DNA of 64,000 nt from VRUE01 sp963816785 (GTDB lineage Bacteria; Actinomycetota; Thermoleophilia; Solirubrobacterales; 70-9). Positions 1 to 7,796 of the stretch are shown here, one piece after another. A program made the position numbers and the translations under genes. The stretch spans positions 310,001-374,000 of the forward strand of contig CAWFLL010000002.1 of the NCBI GenBank assembly GCA_963816785.1. The letters are read 5' to 3'. The notes under the pieces were generated by a model that made no database searches, had not been told where the DNA came from, and was given only the letters and a program-made list of their open reading frames with translations. Each line of letters opens with the position of its first letter. Within the stretch, counting starts at the first letter, position 1.

Positions 1-183
1 CCGCGTCGACGTTCGACCCGGGGCGGTGCCAGAAGAGGTAGGCGAGCATCGGGCGACGATACCTGCCCCTGGTTCGCCTCCCGTCGCCATTGGTCCTCTT
101 ATGGTGAAGTGCTCACCGGCTATTCGGATGACGAATTCACGTTCGCCGGGTCCACGGGGCGCCGGAAGGGGAAGGCGAAGTGA
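1..183 (+). other. Possible 3' end of a truncated reading frame
   Basis: One plus-strand frame is open from the window edge to a TGA at 181-183. Its last 30 or so codons read like real protein (WSSYGEVLTGYSDD, then a basic tail GRRKGKAK), but the first half is Arg-rich and looks non-coding. It may be the tail of a gene starting outside the window, perhaps with a frame break. I recognise no family and see no other gene in the first 227 bases. Confidence 0.2.
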
Positions 184-227
184 CCTGGTCCTTCACCGGC
201 ACCCCCCAGGGCTCCGGGTGCCTGCCG

Positions 228-431
228 CTACTCCTCGCGCGGGGTGATGCGGAAGATCGAGACGACCTCGGCCTGGTGGGCCTCGGGGTGGACCACGTAG
301 GCGCTGGGGCCGCCGCCGAACCAGCCGGCGCTCTCGTTGTCGCCGACGAAGACGCCGGGGTGGTGCTTCCCGTCGCCGTCCTCGACCCAGACCTTGTCGC
401 CCTCCCTGAAGCCGTGCGGCGCCTCGCTCAC
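228..431 (-). CDS. Small SH3-like hypothetical protein (67 aa)
   Basis: A 67-residue acidic protein starting at a GTG (MSEAPHG). The core GDKVWVEDGDGKHHPGVFVG has the alternating hydrophobic/glycine pattern of small SH3/KOW-like beta-barrels, followed by AYVVHP and a final strand VSIFRI. No signal peptide or membrane segment is visible. The frame stays open upstream of the GTG into a dispersed repeat at 441-501, so the extreme N-terminus is uncertain. Function unknown; the fold assignment is inference from pattern only. Confidence 0.5.
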   Translation of the reverse strand: MSEAPHGFREGDKVWVEDGDGKHHPGVFVGDNESAGWFGGGPSAYVVHPEAHQAEVVSIFRITPREE

Positions 432-440
432 AGCATCGCC

Positions 441-501
441 TCGTGCTTCGCTCGCTGCGCGAAGAACCAGATTGCGCTCATTTGGCTCGCTCCGCGTTCA
501 T
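441..501 (-). repeat. Dispersed repeat, copy A
   Basis: Read on the minus strand, this about 60-bp block aligns with 20496-20555 on the plus strand. The shared core is TTCTTCGCGCAGCGAGCGA (19 bases identical), preceded about 20 bases upstream by CGCGGAGCGAGC in both. The two halves are themselves related (GCGSAGCGAGC twice). Both copies lie next to the 5' end of a gene on the same strand. It resembles a REP-like extragenic element; nothing suggests mobility. Confidence 0.5.
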
Positions 502-584
502 CGGGCAAGCCTAGCCGCAACGGGAGGGCGGGCTCAGCCCCTCCGCTCGCGGGTCGAGGGAGGGGCCGGGCCGGGTGCCCGTCC

Positions 585-1109
585 CTAAGGGCAGACCACG
601 ATCAGATGGAAATCGGCGTCGGCGTTGGCGCCTTTGTCGTCTTTGGTGCGGACTTCGATCGCGTTGGCGTTCGCGGGGGACGTGTTCGTCTGCGCGTAGC
701 CGGCGTTCGGCACGGTGGTGCCGGCATTGTTCCGGCCGGCGATGTTCGCGCAGCCGCTGATGTTCTGCGGGAAGGCGACCACGACGGCGCCGCCACCCTC
801 GGCGGCGGTGATCCCCGAGTCGCTGGCGCGGGCCAGCGCCGCGTTCCCCACCCCGGTCGGGTTATTGACCACGGCCCAGTAGGTGTGCGAGGCCCGCTTC
901 GCGGACGGCACCACGCCGAGCTTGTTGGTGTTGATCTGGAAGCCGGTCAGGGTCTTCTGCTTCAGCTTGCCACCCCCGATCGTCTGCTTCTTGATCGCCC
1001 CGCCGTTGATCGTCTGCGCGGCGTAGGCGGTGCCGGCCAGGGCGACCACCAGCGCCGTGATCGCGACGACCATCGCCGGCGACGGACGTTTCCTCATCAG
1101 CGTCCTCAT
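585..1109 (-). CDS. Secreted repeat-type surface protein
   Basis: About 174 residues from the ATG at 1109, chosen over a longer start because GGAGAGGAG lies just upstream. The N-terminus MRTLMRKRPSP is basic, followed by a hydrophobic segment (AMVVAITALVVALAGTAYA) with an Ala-x-Ala cleavage site. Next come short repeats (INGGAIKKQTIGGGKLKQKTL) of the type seen in the genes at 45373 and 48462, then a C-terminal domain ending LIVVCP with two to three cysteines. The family is common in Solirubrobacterales-like genomes (from memory). It is probably a cell-surface or matrix protein; the function is unknown. Confidence 0.7.
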   Translation of the reverse strand: MRTLMRKRPSPAMVVAITALVVALAGTAYAAQTINGGAIKKQTIGGGKLKQKTLTGFQINTNKLGVVPSAKRASHTYWAVVNNPTGVGNAALARASDSGITAAEGGGAVVVAFPQNISGCANIAGRNNAGTTVPNAGYAQTNTSPANANAIEVRTKDDKGANADADFHLIVVCP

Positions 1110-1287
1110 GGGCTCCTCTCCTTCTCGAACGCGGGCGTGCTGCACCTCCACCCCCATATGGGTGGATAACCTGCGCCACGTCTCGCGTAGTTGAAATTAG
1201 GTAACAAGTTCGACGCCTCGAAGTCGCGGTCCTGCCTGATTGCGCCACTCGACTTGCGTTACGCCCAATCGGGCTAACGATCGAATC

Positions 1288-2694
1288 GTGCGAATCAGGC
1301 TCTGCATCGCGATCGCTGCGATGAGCCTCTTGATCGTGCCCGCTTCGGCCAAGGCCTACATCTTCTGGTCGAGCCCGAACGGGAACGACAGCAAAATCGG
1401 CCGTGCGGGCCTCGACGGCAGCGGTGTCAACAACGACCTCGTCACCGGGATCCGCACCGGCGTCGGCGTAGCCACCGACGGCGCCTACGTCTACTGGGGC
1501 GAGTCGGGCAACGGTGTTTTGAGCTTCGCTCAGATCGGCCGGGCAACGATCGACGGCGGCGAGCCCAACCACGAATTCCAGTGGGGGGCCACCTATTGCG
1601 GCATCTTCGGCGTCCGGGTCTTGGGGCCGGACCTTTACTGGCTGAAGAACGACTGCAGCCCAGGCGGCTCCAGGATCAACAAAGCCGCGAAGATAGGTGG
1701 CCAGGGGCCGGGCCAGTACACGGAGCCCGGCGCCGGCAAATACGTCTGCGGCTTCGCCGTCGACGCCAACTACGTCTACTGGGCCGAAGGCCACTACATC
1801 GCCCGGGCGCCCAACGTCTCACCTCCGAAAGTAGGGGAAAAAACCTGGCTCGACATCGGCGTGAACTACGCGGCCTGCGGGATCGCTGTCAACAGCACCC
1901 ACGTCTACTGGACCAACAGGCTGCCGGAATCGGAACCGGGCTCCTTCCGCGGCGACTCGATCGGTCGCGCCTCGATCGACGGCAACCCGACCAGCGTCGA
2001 AAAAGAACTCATCGTCGGCACCAGCTTCTATATCGGCGACGCGAACCCGAGCGGGATCGACGTCGAGGGGAACTTCATCTACTGGACCCACCAGCCGGCA
2101 GGGACCGGGCTGTTCGGCAGCATCGGCCGCGCCAACCTCGACGGGACGGGTGTCGACTACTCCTTCATCGACAACGTCTATTACCCATGGGGCCTCGACG
2201 TCGACTCGGCCGGGCCGCAGCCGTCCCCGGCGCTCACCACGCCGAAAACCAAACGGCCTCCTCCACCCCCGATGAGGATCGTCGTGAAAGGCTCCTCCAA
2301 CAGCTCCTTCGCACCCGGCGCCGGCTCGACCGCGGTCCGTCTCTCCTCGGGCCTGGCGTCAGCCAGCAAGGGGGTGCCGCGGGGGACGGTGTTCACCTAC
2401 CAGCTCAACCAGGATGCGGCGATCACGGTCGAGATGAACCGGGTGAAGGCCGGTCGCCTGGTCGGGAAGAAGTGCAAGCGGCGGACCAAGGCCAACGCGA
2501 AAAAGAAAAAGTGCGATCTGACCGAACACAAGCTCTTCCGCAAGGGCAAGAAAGGGAAAAACACGCTCCCCTACACCGGCCGGGTCAAGGGCAAGGCGCT
2601 GAGGCCGGGAGCCCACGTCGCCGTCTTCACCGCCAAGGCGCCCGGCGGCAAGCCGAAGTCGGACTCGGTCGGCTTCCGGATCGTCAGGCCCTAG
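1288..2694 (+). CDS. Secreted YWTD-like beta-propeller protein
   Basis: About 468 residues. The GTG at 1288 places a basic residue pair just before the signal peptide (LCIAIAAMSLLIVPASAKA); a TTG at 1240 is an alternative. The body carries at least five repeats alternating YVYW or IYWT with IGRA.LDG (for example YVYWGESGNG, IGRATIDGG, IGRANLDGTG), the signature of a six-bladed LDL-receptor class B/NHL-like propeller. The C-terminus is a Lys-rich beta-sandwich-like domain that probably contacts the wall. It is predicted to be extracellular with an unknown ligand. Its stop shares a CTAG with the stop of the convergent hydrolase gene. Confidence 0.7.
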   Translation: MRIRLCIAIAAMSLLIVPASAKAYIFWSSPNGNDSKIGRAGLDGSGVNNDLVTGIRTGVGVATDGAYVYWGESGNGVLSFAQIGRATIDGGEPNHEFQWGATYCGIFGVRVLGPDLYWLKNDCSPGGSRINKAAKIGGQGPGQYTEPGAGKYVCGFAVDANYVYWAEGHYIARAPNVSPPKVGEKTWLDIGVNYAACGIAVNSTHVYWTNRLPESEPGSFRGDSIGRASIDGNPTSVEKELIVGTSFYIGDANPSGIDVEGNFIYWTHQPAGTGLFGSIGRANLDGTGVDYSFIDNVYYPWGLDVDSAGPQPSPALTTPKTKRPPPPPMRIVVKGSSNSSFAPGAGSTAVRLSSGLASASKGVPRGTVFTYQLNQDAAITVEMNRVKAGRLVGKKCKRRTKANAKKKKCDLTEHKLFRKGKKGKNTLPYTGRVKGKALRPGAHVAVFTAKAPGGKPKSDSVGFRIVRP

Positions 2695-3353
2695 GCCGGA
2701 AGGGCGGCGGCCCAGCGCTTGAAGGCGTCGATGTCGGTGACCTCGGGACCGTGGCCGGGGAGGATCAGGCTCGGGTCGAGCTCGGCCAGCTTGCGAATCG
2801 AGCGACGGTTCTCGGCCGGGTCGGGTGTGAGGGCGTCGGGCGGCTCGGCCAGTCTGGTCCGGAGCGAGAGGTAGGTGATGTTCCTGATCACGTCGCCGCA
2901 GATCGCGACCCGGTCGGACTCGCGGAAGAAGATCACCTCGCCGGCGGCGTGGCCGGGGGCGTGGATGACCCGGAAGCCCGCCACCTCGTCTCCCTCGCCC
3001 AGGACGGTGTCGACCTTGTGGGGGGGACCCGCCCAGATCGCTTTGTAGAGCTTCGCCAGCGGATGCCCCGTCGCCGACATCTCACGCCGTCCCTCCATCG
3101 CGTCGACGTCGTCGGCGTGGCAGGCGAGCGGGATCTCGCGCGCTTCGCAGACGTCCTTGGCGACACCCTGATGGTCCGCATGCACGTGGGTCAGGGCCAG
3201 CATCGAGAGGTCGCGCCCCTCGATCTGTTTGAAGATGCGGCGTCGGTCCCAGCGCCGCCCGGCGTCGATCAGCACGTCGCCGGCGACGTAGACGTTGATC
3301 AGCGGCCGCGGGACCTCGTCGAGCCGCCAAACCTCGGGGGCGAGGTTCTTCAT
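2691..3353 (-). CDS. Metallo-beta-lactamase-fold hydrolase
   Basis: A 220-residue soluble MBL-superfamily enzyme. The metal-binding motif THVHADH gives His56, His58, Asp60 and His61. Later metal ligands are visible in APGHAAGEV and in the Asp of GDVI, and PGHGPEV supplies the last histidine. Size and motif order fit glyoxalase II-like or lactonase-like hydrolases; the substrate cannot be told. The start overlaps the stop of the 83-aa gene by ATGA, so it is the last gene of a coupled three-gene unit. The product is cytoplasmic. Confidence 0.85.
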   Translation of the reverse strand: MKNLAPEVWRLDEVPRPLINVYVAGDVLIDAGRRWDRRRIFKQIEGRDLSMLALTHVHADHQGVAKDVCEAREIPLACHADDVDAMEGRREMSATGHPLAKLYKAIWAGPPHKVDTVLGEGDEVAGFRVIHAPGHAAGEVIFFRESDRVAICGDVIRNITYLSLRTRLAEPPDALTPDPAENRRSIRKLAELDPSLILPGHGPEVTDIDAFKRWAAALPA

Positions 3354-3601
3354 CCGTGCCCGATTCCCATTGTGTCGCGCGGGTCGCCGCTGTGCTCCGC
3401 CAGCTCCTCGAGCTCGGCGATCTTCCGTTCCCCTTCGACCCTGGCCGGGTGATCAGGCGGCAGCGGCTCGATCAGGCGGCGGATCCGGTTGCGGACCTGG
3501 AGGGCGAAGTGGGGGGTGGAGGCTCCGGCCAGCGCCCGGATGTCCTCGACGGTGACGTCGCGGTCCGGCGCCATCAGGTTCGGGTTCTCGGCCTCGCTCA
3601 C
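3350..3601 (-). CDS. Conserved-looking 83-aa hypothetical protein
   Basis: An 83-residue charged protein (MSEAENPNLMAPDRDV) beginning at a GTG. It overlaps the upstream gene by GTGA and the downstream hydrolase by ATGA, so all three are probably translationally coupled. The sequence VEDIRALAGASTPHFALQVRNRIRRLIEPLP, too long to be chance coding, is followed by a helical Glu-rich tail (KIAELEELAEHSGD). No catalytic motif is visible. The tight coupling suggests a partner or regulator of the MBL hydrolase; this is inference. Confidence 0.65.
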   Translation of the reverse strand: MSEAENPNLMAPDRDVTVEDIRALAGASTPHFALQVRNRIRRLIEPLPPDHPARVEGERKIAELEELAEHSGDPRDTMGIGHG

Positions 3602-4953
3602 GGTTTCCCTCCGATCTTCGCCAATTCAGCCAGCTCGTCGATCTCCGCCTGCTGGGTCACGTCGATCGCGTCCTGGTCTCCGATCACCCACACGTGGTTG
3701 TAGAAGGCGCGGGTCGGGTCCGTGGTGTAGCCCGGCTTGACGTCGAGCAGGTAGTCCCGCAGCGCCGCGGGAAGCGTATCGGCGCTGTCGGTGAGGAGCA
3801 GCGGCCCCCAGGTGCCCGACGCCGAGAGGGGCGCCGCGGCGACGGCGTTGAGCGGCGAGTCGGTGCGCGCGACGACGAAGCCGTGGCCGGGGTCGTTGAC
3901 GTTCCAGCCGAAGTCGCCGTCGTCGTAGCGGGCCAGCGCGATCGCGTTCGTGACCGGGTCCTCGCCCGAGACCCGCCGCACCCGGTCATCGATCCTGGCG
4001 ATCTGGCGGACCACGTCGGAGGAGATCACCGAGGAGGGCCCGAGCACGTAGACCGGGGCCTTCGGATGCCGTTTCAGCGCCTGCACGGTCGGCTCCGGCA
4101 GCGAATCCCGATTCGAGAAGAGGACGGGATCGCCCGAGCGCGCCGCCCAGGCGGCGGCGGGCATCGCGAACTCGGGTTTCGCGGCCGCGGCGACGACGAC
4201 ATGGCGCGGCGGGCTGCCGAACAGCTTGTCGCGCAGCTTCGCGATCGTCGCCGCGGCCTCGGCGCCGGTTCCGTTGACCCGGGTCGTCTGCAGCCCGCCG
4301 GGGGCGGCGGCGGCTCCGATCGCGAACGCCTGCGCGCCGTTCGCCGCGGCGGAGCCGGCGGGGTCGAGGGAGTCGAGCGCGGTGGCCGTCGCTTCGGGCA
4401 GCTCATCGCCGGTCGAGATCAGGAGCGGCGCCCTGATCGGGTCGGCCATCAGGACCGCCGCCGCGATCGCGCTCTCCCATTCGCCCTCGTCGACCAGGAC
4501 GACGGCGCCCGGGCGCTGCTCGGGGTCCGCCGAGGGGAAGACCGCGAGCGCGACCCCGGCTGCGTTGGACGCCGGGTCGGCCCCGCCAACCCGGGTCGTG
4601 TTGTTGGTGGCGAACTCGGGATAGCCGAGGTCCTCGGGCGTCCTGGTGGCGGCCGGCACTTCGGTCGCCTCCGCGGTCACCGCCGGCTCGCTGCTCGGTG
4701 CGGCGCCGGGGATCGAGTCGCCTTCGTCGGAGCCGCCGACGATCGCGGCGATGATGAAGACGATCGCGACCAGCACCAGCGCCCCGAGCACCTTCAGCGC
4801 GCCCGGTATCGAGACCGGCCGGCGCGGCGGCGGGGGGGAGGCGCCCGCTGATTTCTCCCGCTCAGGGGGTTTCGTCTCCGGGGTGGGTGGTCCGGCCGGT
4901 TTTCGGGTCGGCACCGGGACGTCGGCGTTGATCGGCTGGTTCCTGCGCGCCAC
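3598..4953 (-). CDS. Membrane-anchored cell-wall-binding-repeat-like protein
   Basis: About 451 residues from the GTG at 4953 (VARRNQPINAD); a GTG at 4992 would add 13 residues. A Pro-rich cytoplasmic region (about residues 10-50) precedes one membrane segment (LVLVAIVFIIAAIVGG) and an acidic Thr/Ala/Pro linker. The large external domain repeats a Rossmann-like pattern (VVLVDEGEWESAIAAAVLM, HVVVAAAAKPEFA, VYVLGPSSVIS), which resembles the CW_binding_2 (PF04122) family of wall-anchoring domains. It is the first gene of the minus-strand trio. Likely role: envelope attachment or surface display. Confidence 0.65.
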   Translation of the reverse strand: MARRNQPINADVPVPTRKPAGPPTPETKPPEREKSAGASPPPPRRPVSIPGALKVLGALVLVAIVFIIAAIVGGSDEGDSIPGAAPSSEPAVTAEATEVPAATRTPEDLGYPEFATNNTTRVGGADPASNAAGVALAVFPSADPEQRPGAVVLVDEGEWESAIAAAVLMADPIRAPLLISTGDELPEATATALDSLDPAGSAAANGAQAFAIGAAAAPGGLQTTRVNGTGAEAAATIAKLRDKLFGSPPRHVVVAAAAKPEFAMPAAAWAARSGDPVLFSNRDSLPEPTVQALKRHPKAPVYVLGPSSVISSDVVRQIARIDDRVRRVSGEDPVTNAIALARYDDGDFGWNVNDPGHGFVVARTDSPLNAVAAAPLSASGTWGPLLLTDSADTLPAALRDYLLDVKPGYTTDPTRAFYNHVWVIGDQDAIDVTQQAEIDELAELAKIGGKP

Positions 4954-5003
4954 GACGCGCAACCTAGACGTTTCCGCACGCCGCGGGCCCACCGCTCGCG
5001 AAA

Positions 5004-5055
5004 CTGGCTGGTCGGTCAGCTAACCTTCTGAGAGGAGATTGACTGACCAGTCAAT
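5004..5055. promoter_or_regulatory. TetR-type palindrome and related half-site upstream of acyl-CoA dehydrogenase
   Basis: Positions 5038-5055 read ATTGACTGACCAGTCAAT, a dyad with 7-base perfect arms around GACC. A related block lies at 5004-5020 (CTGGCTGGTCGGTCAGC, whose reverse complement contains TGACCGACCAG). The arrangement is typical of operators bound by TetR-family regulators of fatty-acid degradation genes in actinobacteria. No regulator gene is adjacent, so the binding protein would be encoded elsewhere. Confidence 0.5.
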
Positions 5056-5061
5056 CAACGT

Positions 5062-5106
5062 CCAATAGACCATCAAGTTCTCCATCTATTGGGTGGACAA
5101 CTTGAT
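5062..5106 (+). promoter_or_regulatory. Two interleaved 8-bp dyads in the acyl-CoA dehydrogenase leader
   Basis: CCAATAGA (5062-5069) is complementary to TCTATTGG (5085-5092), and ATCAAGTT (5072-5079) is complementary to AACTTGAT (5099-5106). The pairs cross in A-B-A'-B' order with loops of 2, 5 and 6 nt, which is H-type pseudoknot geometry. It ends about 16 bases before the AAGGAG ribosome-binding site. It could instead be two overlapping protein operators in DNA. Confidence 0.5.
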
Positions 5107-5133
5107 TCGGTGAGCCGCCGACCAAGGAGACCG

Positions 5134-6399
5134 ATGGATTTCGCACTGAACGAGGAGCAGCAGGAGTTCAAGGACCGTTGCCGGGCATTCGCCCGTGACG
5201 TGATCCGGCCGGCGGCGCGCAAGCACGACGAAGAGGAGAGCACCCCCTGGGAGGTGGTCAGGGAGGCGCGCAAGCAGGGGCTGCAGGGGCTCGAGCACAT
5301 GCAGCGCATGGCGGGTGACGCCGACGGCCAGATGTCGGTCATCTCGGCCGAGGAGTTCCACTGGGGCTGCGCCGGGATCGCGCTCGCGATCTCGGGCTCC
5401 GGCCTCGCCGCCGCGGGCATCGTCTCCTCCGGCACCCCCGAGCAGATCGCCCGCTGGGTGCCCGAGTGCTTCGGCACCGGCGAGGAGATCAAGCTCGGCG
5501 CCTACGCGGTCACCGAGCCGCAGGCCGGCTCCGACGTCAAGAGCCTGAAGACGACCGCGCGGCGCGATGGCGACGAGTGGGTGCTGAACGGGACCAAGGT
5601 CTTCATCACCAACGGCGGCATCGCCGATGTCCACGTCGTCGTCGCCACCGTCGATCCCACCCTCGGCACCCGCGGCCAGGCGTCGTTCGTGGTCCCGAAG
5701 GGCACGCCGGGCATCGCGCAGGGCAAGAAGGAGACGAAGCTCGGGATCCGCGCCTCGCACACCGCCGAGGTGATCCTCGAGGACTGCCGCATTCCGGCCG
5801 AGCTGCTGCTCGGGGGCGAGGAGAAGCTGGAGCGAAAGCTCGAGCGCGGCCGCAGCGGCCAGAAATCGCGCTCGGCCGACGCGCTCGCGACCTTCGAGGT
5901 GACGCGGCCGCTGGTCGGCGCCTCGGCGCTGGGCATCGCCCAGGCGGCCTACGAGTGGACCCTCGAGTACCTCGACGGCCAGACCGAGGCCGGCGAGCCG
6001 CTGGTGCAGGCGCAGCGCATCCAGCAGACGCTGGCCGACGTCGCGACCGAGATCGAAGCCGCGCGGCTGCTGGTCCAGCGCGCCGCCTGGATGGGCCGCA
6101 ACGGGGTCCCGATGCGCGGCGGCCAGGGCTCGATGTCGAAGCTGAAGGGCGGCGACGTCGCGATGTGGGCGACGACGACCCTGATGGACCTCGTCGGCCC
6201 CGATGCCTGGAGCACCGAGTGCCCGCTGGAGAAGTTCTTCCGCGACGCGAAGATCTACCAGCTGTTCGAGGGGACGGCGGAGATCCAGCGGATGGTCATC
6301 TCACGCATGCAGGCGCGCGAATACAGCGAGCGCTTCGCCTACGGCGTCGAAGTCGCTTCTGAGGCGATGGCCGCGAAGCCGGAGCCCGTCGCCGCCTGA
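5134..6399 (+). CDS. Acyl-CoA dehydrogenase
   Basis: 421 residues, a normal length for the family, starting at ATG 5134 behind AAGGAG. It catalyses FAD-dependent alpha,beta-dehydrogenation of an acyl-CoA. The family signature AVTEPQAGSD (flavin/substrate loop) and the C-terminal YQLFEGTAEIQRMVISR are present; the Glu of FEGT is the catalytic base in MCAD-type enzymes. A charged segment (EEKLERKLERGRSGQKSRS) sits between the middle beta-domain and the C-terminal helical domain where many relatives are shorter. Substrate chain length cannot be deduced. The TetR-like palindrome and crossed dyads upstream suggest regulation. It stands alone on this strand. Confidence 0.9.
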   Translation: MDFALNEEQQEFKDRCRAFARDVIRPAARKHDEEESTPWEVVREARKQGLQGLEHMQRMAGDADGQMSVISAEEFHWGCAGIALAISGSGLAAAGIVSSGTPEQIARWVPECFGTGEEIKLGAYAVTEPQAGSDVKSLKTTARRDGDEWVLNGTKVFITNGGIADVHVVVATVDPTLGTRGQASFVVPKGTPGIAQGKKETKLGIRASHTAEVILEDCRIPAELLLGGEEKLERKLERGRSGQKSRSADALATFEVTRPLVGASALGIAQAAYEWTLEYLDGQTEAGEPLVQAQRIQQTLADVATEIEAARLLVQRAAWMGRNGVPMRGGQGSMSKLKGGDVAMWATTTLMDLVGPDAWSTECPLEKFFRDAKIYQLFEGTAEIQRMVISRMQAREYSERFAYGVEVASEAMAAKPEPVAA

Positions 6400-6478
6400 A
6401 AGGCCCCCCGCAAGGCAGGTTGCAGGACCAGGGTTTCCCGACCAGACGTCGGGGCCACCTTCGCTAGCCTCCTCCGCC

Positions 6479-7668
6479 ATGCCCCAGATTCGCCCTGCCC
6501 CGGCGGCGCTGCTGGCCGCCGCGGCGGCGCTGCTCGTGCTGCTCATCTCCAGCACCTCTGCGCCGGCCAAGGATCTCAGCTCGAAGCTCGAAGAGAAGGA
6601 AGCGAAGCTCTCGGACGTCCGCGAACGCCAGGGCGTGCTGACGACGACGATCTCCCGCTACCGCGAGCGGATCGAACGGCTCACCGACGAGGTCGCCGCG
6701 CTGCGCAGCCGCGAGGCCGAGGTGAGGGTGCGGCTCAACGCCAAGCAGGCCGAGCTGGACACGCGCCGTCGCCGATCTGGACGTCGCGAAGAAGCACCTG
6801 GCGATCATCAGGGCGCGCCTGAAGCGAGCGCTGGTGGCGCTGCGGGCACGTCTGGTCGCGATCTACGAGACGGGGACGCCCGACATGCTGAGCGTGATCG
6901 TCGGCGCCGACGGCTATGACGAGCTGATCGACCGCACCGAGTACCTGAACCGCATCCACGGCATGGACGAGGCCGTCGTCGACAGGGTTCGCGAGCTGCG
7001 CGACCAGGTCAAGGACACGGTCGCGCGGCTGCGCTCGGCGAAGCTCCGGATCGAAGCCGCCCGCGACGCGATCGCCGCCGAACGCGCAGGCCCTGGCCAA
7101 TGCCCGCTCAGCGGTGCAGCAGCGGCAGTCGAAGCTGGTCGCGGCGCGGCGGCAGCGCGAGGCGGCGCTGGCGACGATCAACGATCACGAGCAACGGGTC
7201 GAGGGCGCGGTGGCCGAGATCCAGGCCGAAATCGCCGCCCGGCTCCAATCGACTTCCTCGGCGCCGCTCCCGGCGGGCCCGATCCGCTACGGCTCGGGGC
7301 AGCTGATCTGGCCGGTCGACGGCCCGGTCGTCTCCGGCTTCGGGATGCGCTGGGGCAGCATGCACGAGGGGATCGACATCGCCGTCTCTGCCGGGACCCC
7401 GATCCGGGCAGCCGACGCCGGCACCGTGGTCCTGCTGCAGTCCGAAGCGAGCAGCGGCGGCTACGGCAACTTCACCTGCCTCGACCACGGCGGCGGCCTG
7501 CAGACCTGCTACGCGCACCAATCCTCTTTCGCGGTCAGCTCCGGGCAGAGCGTCTCCCAGGGCCAGGTGATCGGCTACGTCGGCTGCACCGGTCATTGCT
7601 ATGGCGACCATCTGCACTTCGAGGTGCGGGTTGGTGGCGTTCCTACCGATCCGCTGGGATATCTTTAA
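6479..7668 (+). CDS. Coiled-coil M23-family murein hydrolase (two frame breaks)
   Basis: ATG 6479 opens a signal peptide (ALLAAAAALLVLLISSTSAPA), then a long EnvC/RipA-type coiled coil (LSSKLEEKEAKLSDVRERQ), then a C-terminal M23 LytM domain with HEGIDIAVSAGTPI and the metal-site motif DHLHFEVR. The zinc-ligand pattern H-x3-D is intact, so an active DD-endopeptidase, or an amidase activator, is likely outside the membrane. The frame changes at about 6766-6772 and about 7085-7091. Removing one base at each gives a continuous product of about 395 residues. The breaks sit in the coiled coil, not in the catalytic domain. Confidence 0.8.
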
Positions 7669-7796
7669 GTGGTATTGCTCAAAAATCACACCCCAAAGTC
7701 GAACATTGGTCGAAAACTCCAAATTTTTGGTATGGAGGAAAAGGAGAACCCTGCCAATGTGGGTAATGGAACGGAGCGGCGACCTAGGAGGCATTC
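7669..7796 (+). promoter_or_regulatory. AT-rich intergenic region with strong RBS
   Basis: This 128-base gap is much richer in A/T than its surroundings (for example CCAAATTTTTGGTATGG around 7720-7736), consistent with a promoter for the next gene. A clear ribosome-binding site TAGGAGG ends six bases before the GTG at 7797. CCAAATTTTTGG (7721-7732) is itself a near-perfect dyad. No -35/-10 pair is convincing. Confidence 0.35.
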
